From the NCBI RefSeq assembly GCF_947038635.1, contig NZ_CAMQXC010000015.1, forward strand, positions 1-32,813: a DNA stretch of 32,813 nucleotides. Direction: 5' to 3'. Shown one piece after another: positions 24,050 to 32,620 of the stretch (position 1 is its first letter; each line of letters begins with the position of its first letter). The translations under genes and the position numbers were made by a program. The notes below the pieces were generated by a model that was given only the letters and a program-made list of their open reading frames with translations, did no database searches and had not been told where the DNA came from. The stretch comes from an uncultured Cetobacterium sp. Lineage in GTDB: Bacteria; Fusobacteriota; Fusobacteriia; Fusobacteriales; Fusobacteriaceae.

Positions 24050-24058
24050 TGGTATAAT
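24050..24058 (+). promoter_or_regulatory. Extended -10 promoter of the lptD-like gene
   Basis: TGG followed by TATAAT (24053-24058), just after the thioredoxin terminator and 35 bases upstream of the start codon. The same TATGGTATAAT string precedes rfaE2. The -35 is weak. Confidence 0.65.
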
Positions 24059-24093
24059 TGAAATTAACATAAAATGGGAAAATGGGAGGGCCA

Positions 24094-27000
24094 ATGAAAA
24101 GTAAAATCTATTTAATTTTAGCTTTAATGGTTGTTGCGATAACCAGTTTAAAAGCACAAACAGAAAAGATTGATGATTTACAAAACGAAGTTGAGATAGA
24201 CCTGAATTCAGACACAATGACTTCGACAGACGGAGTAAATGTAAGATATGGATCTTTAAAGTTAAAAGCTTTTGAAGTTAAAGTTGACAGAGAAAAAAAT
24301 AGAGCTTATATTCCAGGAGAGTTCTATCTAGAAGCAGATGAGCCTACAGGAAAATTGAGAATGGACTCACTAAATGGAGAGTTTGATACAGAGGGGAAAA
24401 CTGGAAGTTTTGGTAAAAGTTTTGGATATCTTGAAGTTGGTCAGGTAACTGGTGCAGAAAAACCAAATGATAGAATCTATTTTGGTGGAAATAAAACAGA
24501 ATACTTAAATGGAAAAACATATTTAAGAGATGCATGGTTTACAACAGATCCTAAAATTCTTGAGAATAGAAACCCAGAAGAAGTTGGTTATCATTTACAA
24601 TCTGACACAATAGTAATTGAACCAGACAAACAAGTAACCTTTAGAAATACAAATCTTTTCATAGGAGATACAGATGTAATCCCATTTTCATTACCTTGGT
24701 ATAGGTTTAATATAAGACAAGGTTCAGAAGTTCCTTTATTCCCAAGTTGGGGAAATGATGATGACTACGGATGGTTTATAACATCAGGAGTTTTATGGGG
24801 AGATAAAGATAGTAAATTTAAAGGTGGTATAGCACCAAAATTTGGAGATAGAATAGGACTTTTAATAGGTAGAATGGAAAATTGGTATGATTTTGGAACC
24901 TATGGAAAAGGACAATTAAATATTAATGATTGGTTAATAGATAAAAAAGCTGATGGAAATGATGTAGAAAGAAACTTCAATAGATGGGACTTCAATTATA
25001 ATCATAACTATTCTGGTGAATATGGATTCTTTAATTTAAACTATAAAAATGCAACATATAACATGATACCAACTTTAGATGATGCAATAGATAAGTATTT
25101 TTATGGTTCAGGAAATCAAGGAAGACCAGGTAATACTTGGAAATATATTGATGGCATACCAGATCGTGGTGGAAGCTTAGGTTTTTATACTTTAAATACA
25201 GAGTTAACAAATTTAGGAGAAGATAAAGATATTAGTATCAAAGCTGATGTGAATCTTGTTTCTGATAAAAAAGTATATGGAGTAATAGTAGCAGATCAAT
25301 TAGATGATATGGACTATGGATCATCAGCAGATTATGATTTAACAAGTGATGTGTCTATAAAGAAAGAAAACGATAGATACTCAGTAGGAGCATATTATAA
25401 TTATCTTTATGATATGGATCCAGGATCTACAAAACAAGATTTACAATCAAGAGCTGAAAACTTTGGATTTAATTTTAATGATAAAGTAAATAAGATTAAT
25501 ATATCTTATGACGATAAAACAGGAAACAAATTTAGAGAGTTAAACTCTTGGGAAAGAGATCCGAATTTTAGTAAATTAGATAATCAAGGTTTTTATGGAA
25601 TAAAGTTTGATTATACTCCATGGACTGTAGAGCAGTATAGTATATATGACAGTAAGGATTTAAAGACATCTTTAGGTGAATACCATTTATATAAAGATGT
25701 ATTTTATAAAGTTGGTTATGATTATACCGAGTTTGAGCATAAATTAAACTTAGAAAATGATCCATTTAGAAAAACTGCTTTATTTGATGGAACTACAAAA
25801 ACTAATAACTATAGAGACTTACAATATAATAGATATGAAAATATAATTTATAACAAAACATCTGAAAATAGAGCTTATGTAGACTTTATGTATGATTCAT
25901 TAAAGCTAACAATAGCTGGAGGTAATACAAAAGAGGAGATATGGGATAGAGAAGGAATATATCACTATAGTGATATAAATAACCCCTGGGATAGAAATGC
26001 ATATAGAATCTATATAAATAATTCTAATTTCTATGAGGTAGGGTTATCTGATGAAAAATTATCACTATCAAGACTTGGAAACCTAGAAGTTTATGGAAAC
26101 GTAAGATTTGATCAGTACGATAAAGGTTATGATAATCTAGCTGATAAAGAGATTTCAACAGATGATAGTTCAACTAGATATAGAGCTGGATTTACTCATG
26201 ATGTGACGATATTCGATAATAGCGAAAACAAAGAGAGAAAAACAGATTTATCTTTAATTAATAGATTAACTTATATGTTCCAAGAGTACTCTTATAACTC
26301 AGATTCAAAAATTACTAAAGATGTAAGAATGGCTCAAAAGGATAATATTCAACAAGTTACAGATACTATTACATTTGATTTAGGAAATACTGAAACTGTA
26401 TATAAAGTTGATTATAAAGAGATAAAAAGAGCTAGTAATGATAATAAAAAAGGTGAAATATTAAATCAAAATTTAGATTTTTTAATTGATGACAAAAATA
26501 GTTTTGGTTTAGAATATGGTTCAGATAAAAGATTTACAGATTACAATAAAAAAGATGAAAATCATAATGATTTAACTTTTGAAAATTATGGTGCTAACTA
26601 CAGATATGCAAATAACTATTTCTATTATAAAAATCGTAGAATAGATTCTAGCATCTGGGAAATAGAAAACGTAAATGATGCTGAAGAAAAAATTAGAGAA
26701 GATGTATATGGTTATACTTATGATTTTGGAAAAAATAAATTAAATTTAGAGTATATTCAAGGTAAAGATGAAAGAGATGAGTTAGGAGCAAAAGTAATTA
26801 ATACTAAAAATAAGACTTATTCAGTTTCGTACTTAGTAGGAGGAGATGTAGAGCATCTATATAGAGCTAGTTATGAAGATTATAAAAATGCTGGTGAGTG
26901 GAATCCAACTTTGAGCAGATATAACTCAGATATAGTTTATTTAGCTTATACTTATAAAGATAAAAGATTTACAGATGCAGAGTTAGTTTCATACGCATCT

Positions 27001-27717
27001 TCAGAGTACAATAAAACTCCAGATCAATTATCACAAGTAGAAATAGATAGAATTAGACAAGTTCTTGAAGATAGAGAAAACTCTAGAGCTAGAACATTTA
27101 ATTTAAATAGAATAATTGATGATAGAACATATTTTGGAGATTATAAAAGAGGTTTTCATGCTTCTTTAATGATGCAAAGAAATGATAAGAGATATGAAAT
27201 GACTGGTGATTATTTAAAATCATTAGAAGAGTTAGAGGGAAGATTATTCTATTCATACAATAGAATAGGATTAGGTTATATATATAATCAAAAATCTAAT
27301 TATACAAATTATGGAGTATCGGATGAGAAAAAATTAGATTGGAGAGACTCAGAAAGAGAGCATGAGTTTAGTTTAAATGCTAAGGTTGGAAAACCAAGTG
27401 AAGGTTGGAGAACAAAAGCTTATGTTAAATTCTATGATCAACTTGGAGGACAAGGAGATAATGGAAGAAGTACCTTTGATGGATTTGGTGTTGAAATAGG
27501 AAAAGAGTTTGGATACTATGAATGGGCAGTAGCTTATGAAAGAGATTACTCATATAGAACCAAAGACTATGAGTGGAGTATGGCTATCCAATTTAAACTA
27601 TTAACATTCCCAACAAGTAATATATTTGGATTAGGTGCAACAACTGACCAAAATAAAAAGACAACTCCAGATACATACCTATTTAATGGAATTAAAATAG
27701 ATGATCTAGAGGATTAA
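24094..27717 (+). CDS. LptD-like outer-membrane beta-barrel protein
   Basis: Probably the outer-membrane LPS-insertion porin LptD or a close analogue. I start at ATG 24094 behind GGGAGGG (1207 residues), since the ATG 12 bases upstream begins within that site. Residues 1-21 form a signal peptide with cleavage after LKA. An OstA-like N-terminal domain follows (about 30-190: NDMTSTDGV-type beta repeats, YLEADEPTGKLRMDSLNGEF, FGGNKTEYLNGKTYLRDAWF). The linker DTDVIPFSLPWYRFNIRQG resembles the LptD segment before the barrel. The remaining roughly 950 residues are aromatic-rich and polar, typical of a barrel with long loops. E. coli LptD has 784 residues, so this is much longer. There is no terminal Phe/Trp signature. 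It is co-oriented with thrS 28 bases downstream. Confidence 0.75.
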   Translation: MKSKIYLILALMVVAITSLKAQTEKIDDLQNEVEIDLNSDTMTSTDGVNVRYGSLKLKAFEVKVDREKNRAYIPGEFYLEADEPTGKLRMDSLNGEFDTEGKTGSFGKSFGYLEVGQVTGAEKPNDRIYFGGNKTEYLNGKTYLRDAWFTTDPKILENRNPEEVGYHLQSDTIVIEPDKQVTFRNTNLFIGDTDVIPFSLPWYRFNIRQGSEVPLFPSWGNDDDYGWFITSGVLWGDKDSKFKGGIAPKFGDRIGLLIGRMENWYDFGTYGKGQLNINDWLIDKKADGNDVERNFNRWDFNYNHNYSGEYGFFNLNYKNATYNMIPTLDDAIDKYFYGSGNQGRPGNTWKYIDGIPDRGGSLGFYTLNTELTNLGEDKDISIKADVNLVSDKKVYGVIVADQLDDMDYGSSADYDLTSDVSIKKENDRYSVGAYYNYLYDMDPGSTKQDLQSRAENFGFNFNDKVNKINISYDDKTGNKFRELNSWERDPNFSKLDNQGFYGIKFDYTPWTVEQYSIYDSKDLKTSLGEYHLYKDVFYKVGYDYTEFEHKLNLENDPFRKTALFDGTTKTNNYRDLQYNRYENIIYNKTSENRAYVDFMYDSLKLTIAGGNTKEEIWDREGIYHYSDINNPWDRNAYRIYINNSNFYEVGLSDEKLSLSRLGNLEVYGNVRFDQYDKGYDNLADKEISTDDSSTRYRAGFTHDVTIFDNSENKERKTDLSLINRLTYMFQEYSYNSDSKITKDVRMAQKDNIQQVTDTITFDLGNTETVYKVDYKEIKRASNDNKKGEILNQNLDFLIDDKNSFGLEYGSDKRFTDYNKKDENHNDLTFENYGANYRYANNYFYYKNRRIDSSIWEIENVNDAEEKIREDVYGYTYDFGKNKLNLEYIQGKDERDELGAKVINTKNKTYSVSYLVGGDVEHLYRASYEDYKNAGEWNPTLSRYNSDIVYLAYTYKDKRFTDAELVSYASSEYNKTPDQLSQVEIDRIRQVLEDRENSRARTFNLNRIIDDRTYFGDYKRGFHASLMMQRNDKRYEMTGDYLKSLEELEGRLFYSYNRIGLGYIYNQKSNYTNYGVSDEKKLDWRDSEREHEFSLNAKVGKPSEGWRTKAYVKFYDQLGGQGDNGRSTFDGFGVEIGKEFGYYEWAVAYERDYSYRTKDYEWSMAIQFKLLTFPTSNIFGLGATTDQNKKTTPDTYLFNGIKIDDLED

Positions 27718-27745
27718 TATATTTATAGAAGAAAAGGAGAAAAAC

Positions 27746-29659
27746 ATGAAAGTAATATTACCAAGTGGAGATATAAAAGAGTTTGAAAACAGCGTAAATA
27801 TGTTTGAAGTTGCAAAGTCAATTAGTAACTCTTTAGCTAAGAAAGCTGTTGGAGCAAAAGTAGATGGAAAGGAAGTTGATATGAGCTATGTACTAGATAG
27901 AGATGCTCATGTTGAAATAATAACTCCTGAAACTGAAGAAGGAGAAGAGATAATAAAGCACTCAACTGCGCACTTATTAGCACAAGCAGTTATTAGACTT
28001 TTCCCAGGAACTAAAGTGGCAATAGGTCCAGCAATAGAAAATGGATTCTACTACGACTTTGATCCTGAAAATCAATTTACAGATGAAGATTTAGAAAAAA
28101 TCGAAGCTGAAATGAAGAAAATTACAAAAGAGAATATAAAAGTTGAAAGAATTGAGATGACTAGAGATGAAGCTATAGAACATTTTAAAAATCTTGGTGA
28201 AACTTATAAAGTAGAGATTATTGAAAGTATTCCAGCTAATGAGATGTTAACGTTTTATAAGCAAGGAGATTTCATCGATTTATGTAGAGGACCACATGTA
28301 CCTTCTACATCATATTTAAAAGCTTTTAAATTAAAGTCAGTGGCAGGAGCTTATTGGAGAGGAGATTCTAATAACAAAATGTTACAAAGAATCTATGGAT
28401 TTGCATTTGCAACTGAGCCTCAATTAAAAGCACATTTAAAGTTTTTAGAAGAAGCTGAGAAAAGAGATCATAGAAAGTTAGGAAGAGAGCTAGAGCTATT
28501 CTTTACAAGTGATTTCGGACCAGGATTCCCATTCTTTTTACCAAATGGAATGAAGATGAGAAATGTTTTAACAGATTTATGGAGAAGAGAGCACGAGAAA
28601 GCTGGATATGAAATGATTCAAACTCCAATAATGTTAAATAAAGAGTTATGGGAAACTTCAGGACACTGGATGAATTATAGAGAAAATATGTATACATCAG
28701 AAATTGATGAGACAGAGTTTGCTATAAAACCAATGAACTGTCCAGGTGGAGTTTTAGTATATAAACATGGAATGCATTCATATAAGGATCTACCAATAAG
28801 AGCAGGAGAGTTAGGAATTGTTCATAGACATGAGTTTTCAGGAGCTCTTCATGGATTAATGAGAGTAAGAAACTTTACTCAAGATGATGCTCATATTTTT
28901 ATGACACCTGAGCAAATAGAAGATGAAATTATAGGAGTAGTAAACTTAATAGATAAATTCTATAGAGGATTATTTGGATTTGAGTATGCTATTGAGTTAT
29001 CAACAAGACCTGAAAAAGCTATTGGATCTCAAGAAATTTGGGATAAAGCTGAATCTGCATTAGAAGGAGCTTTAAAGAGACTTGGAAGAGACTACAAATT
29101 AAATCCAGGAGATGGAGCATTCTACGGACCAAAATTAGACTTTAAAATTAAAGATGCTATTGGAAGAACTTGGCAATGTGGAACTATTCAACTAGACTTT
29201 AACTTACCAGAGAGATTTGATATCTCTTATGTTGGAGAAGATGGAGAAAAGCATAGACCAGTAATGATTCATAGAGTTGTTTATGGATCTTTAGAAAGAT
29301 TTATGGGGATTTTAATAGAGCATTATGCAGGGGCATTCCCAACTTGGTTAGCACCTTGTCAAGTTAAAGTATTAACTATAAATGATGAAGTTGCTCCTTA
29401 TGCACAAGAAGTTGTAGATATGTTAAAAGCAGCTGGAATAAGAGTAGAAATAGATACAAGAGCTGAATCTATTGGATATAAGATTAGAGAAGCTAATGGA
29501 AGATATAAAGTTCCAGTTCAATTAATAATTGGAAAAAATGAAGTAGAGAATAGAGAAGTAAATGTAAGAAGATTTGGTTCTCAAAATCAAGAATCTATGT
29601 CATTAGAAAACTTTATAGATATGATAAAAGAGGAAGCAACACCAAAATTTAATAACTAA
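27746..29659 (+). CDS. thrS: Threonyl-tRNA synthetase
   Basis: Charges tRNA-Thr. The 637 residues have the usual order: a TGS domain (1-60), an editing domain with HSTAHLLAQAV (about 72-82), a class II catalytic core with PMNCPGGVLVYKH (zinc ligand Cys) and RVRNFTQDDAHIF (motif 2), and a C-terminal anticodon-binding domain from about 535. AAAGGAG precedes the ATG. Only 28 bases separate it from the lptD-like gene, so it has no T-box leader and is probably transcribed from the lptD promoter or an internal one. It ends at a strong terminator. Confidence 0.97.
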   Translation: MKVILPSGDIKEFENSVNMFEVAKSISNSLAKKAVGAKVDGKEVDMSYVLDRDAHVEIITPETEEGEEIIKHSTAHLLAQAVIRLFPGTKVAIGPAIENGFYYDFDPENQFTDEDLEKIEAEMKKITKENIKVERIEMTRDEAIEHFKNLGETYKVEIIESIPANEMLTFYKQGDFIDLCRGPHVPSTSYLKAFKLKSVAGAYWRGDSNNKMLQRIYGFAFATEPQLKAHLKFLEEAEKRDHRKLGRELELFFTSDFGPGFPFFLPNGMKMRNVLTDLWRREHEKAGYEMIQTPIMLNKELWETSGHWMNYRENMYTSEIDETEFAIKPMNCPGGVLVYKHGMHSYKDLPIRAGELGIVHRHEFSGALHGLMRVRNFTQDDAHIFMTPEQIEDEIIGVVNLIDKFYRGLFGFEYAIELSTRPEKAIGSQEIWDKAESALEGALKRLGRDYKLNPGDGAFYGPKLDFKIKDAIGRTWQCGTIQLDFNLPERFDISYVGEDGEKHRPVMIHRVVYGSLERFMGILIEHYAGAFPTWLAPCQVKVLTINDEVAPYAQEVVDMLKAAGIRVEIDTRAESIGYKIREANGRYKVPVQLIIGKNEVENREVNVRRFGSQNQESMSLENFIDMIKEEATPKFNN

Positions 29660-29665
29660 TATTTT

Positions 29666-29700
29666 AGAGACTGTATTTTAATGAGTACAGTCTCTTTTTT
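29666..29700 (+). terminator. Terminator after thrS
   Basis: A ten-pair stem (AGAGACTGTA with TACAGTCTCT), a ten-base loop and six T. Confidence 0.9.
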
Positions 29701-29711
29701 ATTTTATAGAA

Positions 29712-29740
29712 TTGATTTTATTTTAAAACTATGATAAAAT
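29712..29740 (+). promoter_or_regulatory. Promoter of the queuosine-precursor locus
   Basis: TTGATT (29712-29717), 17 bases, TAAAAT (29735-29740) with TG at 29732-29733. The expected start near 29747 leaves a leader of about 165 bases before the first gene. Confidence 0.75.
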
Positions 29741-29778
29741 TAAGAGTAAAATAAATATAAATCCATAATTTATATGGT

Positions 29779-29813
29779 AGATGTTCGGAAACCTCCATCT
29801 TAAAAAAACTAGG
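29779..29813 (+). promoter_or_regulatory. preQ1-I-like riboswitch aptamer
   Basis: A small stem AGATG (29779-29783) / CATCT (29796-29800) encloses a loop beginning TTC and containing AACC. An A-rich tail ending in AAAAAAACTAGG (29802-29813) follows. This is the layout of the preQ1-I aptamer: P1, a TTC-starting loop, a ligand-pairing C, and a tail AAAAAACTA that folds back into a pseudoknot. Tail AGG (29811-29813) can pair with loop CCT (29792-29794). The downstream genes (a QueL-like radical SAM protein and a YhhQ transporter) independently point to queuosine-precursor control. The call is by eye and no covariance model was run; the P2 pairing differs from the textbook examples. Confidence 0.75.
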
Positions 29814-29831
29814 CTTAAAATATTAAAATAC

Positions 29832-29855
29832 AAGGGAGAATTACACCCTTTTTTT
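29832..29855 (+). terminator. Proximal hairpin of the riboswitch expression platform
   Basis: AAGGG (29832-29836) pairs with CCCTT (29846-29850) across a nine-base loop, followed by T (29849-29855). Its left arm contains GGAG (29835-29838), which could pair instead with CTCC (29793-29796) in the aptamer loop. This would be a simple ligand-controlled switch, but it is inference. Confidence 0.6.
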
Positions 29856-29861
29856 AAATTT

Positions 29862-29887
29862 GAGCAGGAGTTTCCTGCTCTTTTTTT
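29862..29887 (+). terminator. Distal strong terminator before the radical SAM gene
   Basis: GAGCAGGA (29862-29869) pairs perfectly with TCCTGCTC (29873-29880) around a three-base loop, followed by seven T. It lies 27 bases before the downstream start codon, so the coding genes are expressed only if it is read through. Confidence 0.88.
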
Positions 29888-29914
29888 ATTTAAAAATAAA
29901 ATTAGGAGAAGAAA

Positions 29915-30619
29915 ATGGGAATTAGGTATAGTAAAATAGAAAATAAAAATAAAAGAGAGATAGTTTTATTAAAAAGTTTTCCATGTAAATATGGAAAGTG
30001 TAAATTTTGTAATTATATAGAGGATAATTCAACTGATGAACTAGAAATAGATAGAGTTAATTTAGAAACTTTACAAGAGGTAACAGGAGAGTTTGGGGCT
30101 TTAGAGGTAATAAATTCAGGTTCAGTATTTGAGTTGCCTATAAAAACATTAGAAAGAATTAGAGAAGTTGTTTATGATAAAAATATAAAATTATTATATT
30201 TTGAGATTTATTATGGATATAAAAATAGATTAGATGAAATTAGAGAATTTTTCAAAGGTGTAGATATAAGATTTAGAATGGGAATGGAAACATTTGACAA
30301 TGATTTTAGAATAAATTCATATGGAAAAAATTTTAAAATAGATATACCAGAAATAGAAGAGTTAAGTAAAAAATTATATTCAGTGTGCCTTTTAATATGT
30401 GTAAAAGGTCAAACAAAAGAGATGATAAAAAAAGATATTGAACTTGGATTAAAGTATTTTAAAAGTATAACTGTAAATATATTTATAAATAATGGAACTG
30501 AAGTTGAAAGAGATGAAGAACTTGTAAAATGGTTTGTAGAAAATTATAATCAGTTACAAGAAGATCCAAGGGTAGAACTATTAATTGATAATAAAGATTT
30601 AGGAGTTTTTGAACAATAA
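29915..30619 (+). CDS. QueL-like radical SAM protein (putative queuine lyase)
   Basis: A compact 234-residue protein with an N-terminal FeS motif CKYGKCKFC (24-32): cysteines 24, 29 and 32 spaced CX4CX2C rather than the usual CX3CX2C, with an aromatic residue before the last cysteine as in radical SAM enzymes. No clear GGE motif is seen; EVINSGSVFEL occupies that region, and RFRMGMETFDNDFR lies further on. It is followed 18 bases later by a YhhQ-family transporter and preceded by a preQ1-like riboswitch. In Clostridioides difficile a radical SAM queuine lyase (QueL) releases preQ1 from queuine for tRNA salvage. Assignment here rests on context, size and motif, with no alignment, and another radical SAM subgroup is possible. 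AGGAG site and ATG are well spaced. Confidence 0.68.
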   Translation: MGIRYSKIENKNKREIVLLKSFPCKYGKCKFCNYIEDNSTDELEIDRVNLETLQEVTGEFGALEVINSGSVFELPIKTLERIREVVYDKNIKLLYFEIYYGYKNRLDEIREFFKGVDIRFRMGMETFDNDFRINSYGKNFKIDIPEIEELSKKLYSVCLLICVKGQTKEMIKKDIELGLKYFKSITVNIFINNGTEVERDEELVKWFVENYNQLQEDPRVELLIDNKDLGVFEQ

Positions 30620-30637
30620 TTTTTGAAGGAGATAGTT

Positions 30638-31348
30638 ATGAGAAATGAAATTTTATGGGTAATAATGCTTTTTGTTAATTTTTTTAGCATAATTTTTATA
30701 TATAAAAAATTTGGAAAGTTAGGACTTTTTATTTGGGTTCCAATTAGTAGTATATTAGCGAATATTCAGGTTGTACTTTTAGTAAATCTTTTTGGATTTG
30801 AAACAACTTTGGGAAATATAATGTATGCAGGTGGATTTTTAGTGACAGATATTCTATCTGAAAATTATGGTGAAGAAGAAGCAAAAAGTGCTGTTAAATT
30901 AGGATTTGTAAGTATGATTGTAACTGCAGTAATAATGAAGTTAGCGGTGTCTTTTGTTCCAAGTACAGTTCAAGCTGGTGCAGAGAACTTTAAAAGTCTA
31001 AAAATGATATTTGACTTTATGCCTAGAATACTTTTTGCGGGACTAGTAGCTTATGGAGTTTCACAAAGACATGATGTTTGGGCTTATAAATTTTGGAAAA
31101 ATAGATTTCCAGCTAAGAAACATATATGGATAAGAAATAATTTTAGTACTTTAGTAAGTCAATTAATTGATAATCTTATTTTTACAACAATCGCTTTTGT
31201 AGGAGTTTATCCAGTTGAAGTTTTAGTAGAGATCTTTTTAGTAACTTATGTTATGAAAGTTATAGTAGCTACAATGGATACACCATTTGTTTATTTAGCT
31301 AGTTACTTAAAAGAAAATAAAAGTGTAACAGAAAAGATAATTATCTAG
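30638..31348 (+). CDS. YhhQ/VUT-family queuosine-precursor transporter
   Basis: Inner-membrane importer of the family to which E. coli YhhQ (preQ0/preQ1 uptake) belongs. From the ATG at 30638, behind AAGGAG, it has 236 residues; an in-frame TTG at 30623 lies upstream of the ribosome binding site and is rejected. About six hydrophobic helices are visible. The hallmark after helix 3 is GGFLVTDILSENYGEEEA (about 67-84), and the C-terminal half has SQLIDNLIFTTIAF and MDTPFVYLASYL. Some members carry queuine instead. Pairing with a QueL-like enzyme would suit queuine import, but the substrate is not decided by the sequence. Confidence 0.88.
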   Translation: MRNEILWVIMLFVNFFSIIFIYKKFGKLGLFIWVPISSILANIQVVLLVNLFGFETTLGNIMYAGGFLVTDILSENYGEEEAKSAVKLGFVSMIVTAVIMKLAVSFVPSTVQAGAENFKSLKMIFDFMPRILFAGLVAYGVSQRHDVWAYKFWKNRFPAKKHIWIRNNFSTLVSQLIDNLIFTTIAFVGVYPVEVLVEIFLVTYVMKVIVATMDTPFVYLASYLKENKSVTEKIII

Positions 31349-31373
31349 TGTTGAGTATTCTCAACACTTTTTT
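31347..31373 (+). terminator. Terminator after the yhhQ-like gene
   Basis: A nine-pair stem (AGTGTTGAG with CTCAACACT), a four-base loop and a T-run. It starts at the stop codon. Confidence 0.87.
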
Positions 31374-31387
31374 ATTTTAAAATAGTA

Positions 31388-31416
31388 TTGAAAAAAAAGG
31401 ATATCTATACTAAAAT
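31388..31416 (+). promoter_or_regulatory. Promoter of the glycerate kinase operon
   Basis: TTGAAA (31388-31393), 17 bases, TAAAAT (31411-31416), 35 bases before the start codon. Confidence 0.75.
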
Positions 31417-31451
31417 AAGTAAAATAACTAAAAATGTTTATAGGAGGAGTT

Positions 31452-32606
31452 ATGAAAGTAGTAGTAGCTATAGATTCGTTTAAAGGAAGTTTAAGCTCTT
31501 TTGAACTTGGACAAGCAATAGAAGTTGGAGTAAAAAGAGTATACCCAGAAGCTGAAGTAATAAAGGTACCGATTGCTGATGGAGGAGAGGGAACAGTAGC
31601 TTCTTTAGTTGAAGGAACAAAAGGGAATTTCGTAACAGTAATAGTAAATAATCCTCTTATGGAAAAAATTGAAGCTAGATACGGAATAATGGGAGATGGA
31701 AAAACTGCGGTAATTGAGATGGCAGAAGCATCAGGATTACCATTAATACCAGTGGAAAAAAGAAATCCTATGAAGACAACAACTTTTGGAACAGGAGAGT
31801 TAATAAAAGATGCAATATTAAAAGGATGTCGTGAATTTATAGTTGGAATAGGTGGAAGTGCTACAAATGATGCAGGGCTTGGTATGTTACAAGCTTTAGG
31901 TTACAAATTTTTAGATGAAAATAAAAAGGAGTTAGGATTTGGAGGAGAGATACTGTCTAAAGTAAGATATATAGATTCAACAAACAGCTTACCTGAATTA
32001 AAAGATTGTAAATTTTTAGTGGCTTGTGATGTTGATAATCCTTTCTATGGTCCAAAAGGTGCAGCAGAAATCTATTCAAGACAAAAAGGTGCCACTGAAA
32101 ATATGGTGAAAGAATTAGACAAGGGGTTAAAAGATCTAGCAGAAGTGATAAAGAAAGAGATGAGTGTAGATGTTTCTAATCTTTCAGGAGCTGGAGCAGC
32201 CGGTGGATTAGGAGGAGGCTTAGTAGCTTTCTTAAATGGTAAATTATCACCTGGAATAGATATGATATTAGAAAAAGTAGGTTTAGAAAAAGAATTAAGA
32301 CATGCTGATTTTGTTATAACAGGAGAAGGAAGACTCGATCATCAAACAGCTATGGGAAAAGCACCAGTGGGAGTTGCAAAAATAGCTAAAAAATTTGATA
32401 TTCCTGTAATAGCATTGGCAGGAGGATTAACAGATGATGCAGTACAAACTCATGAAAAAGGAATAGATAGTTTCTTCTCAATAATAAATTATCCAATAAC
32501 TTTAGAAGAAGCTATGAAAAAAGAGACAGCTGAAAAATTTGTAAAAGGAAATACTGAGGAGATATTTAGATTAATAAAAGTTTGTGAGAAAAAATACTCA
32601 AAATAA
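31452..32606 (+). CDS. Glycerate kinase (GarK/GlxK family)
   Basis: Phosphorylates D-glycerate, most often to 2-phosphoglycerate in this family, feeding glycolysis. The ATG at 31452 follows AGGAGGAG; the in-frame ATG at 31434 lies before that site. The product has 384 residues. Family segments are MKVVVAIDSFKGSLSS (1-16), IADGGEGT (41-48), FGTGELI, IGIGGSATNDAGLGML and ITGEGRLDHQTAMGK. It is followed 14 bases later by a GntP-type permease, as in many glycerate or sugar-acid utilisation operons. Confidence 0.93.
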   Translation: MKVVVAIDSFKGSLSSFELGQAIEVGVKRVYPEAEVIKVPIADGGEGTVASLVEGTKGNFVTVIVNNPLMEKIEARYGIMGDGKTAVIEMAEASGLPLIPVEKRNPMKTTTFGTGELIKDAILKGCREFIVGIGGSATNDAGLGMLQALGYKFLDENKKELGFGGEILSKVRYIDSTNSLPELKDCKFLVACDVDNPFYGPKGAAEIYSRQKGATENMVKELDKGLKDLAEVIKKEMSVDVSNLSGAGAAGGLGGGLVAFLNGKLSPGIDMILEKVGLEKELRHADFVITGEGRLDHQTAMGKAPVGVAKIAKKFDIPVIALAGGLTDDAVQTHEKGIDSFFSIINYPITLEEAMKKETAEKFVKGNTEEIFRLIKVCEKKYSK

Positions 32607-32620
32607 AATAGGAGGCAAAA

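Noticed and set aside
27718-27745. A T-box leader for thrS
   Set aside because: Only 28 bases separate lptD-like and thrS, too little for any T-box structure.
29763-29777. Hairpin CCATA / TATGG just before the aptamer
   Set aside because: Five A-T-rich pairs, weak and common by chance in such DNA; it is not part of the known preQ1-I layout.
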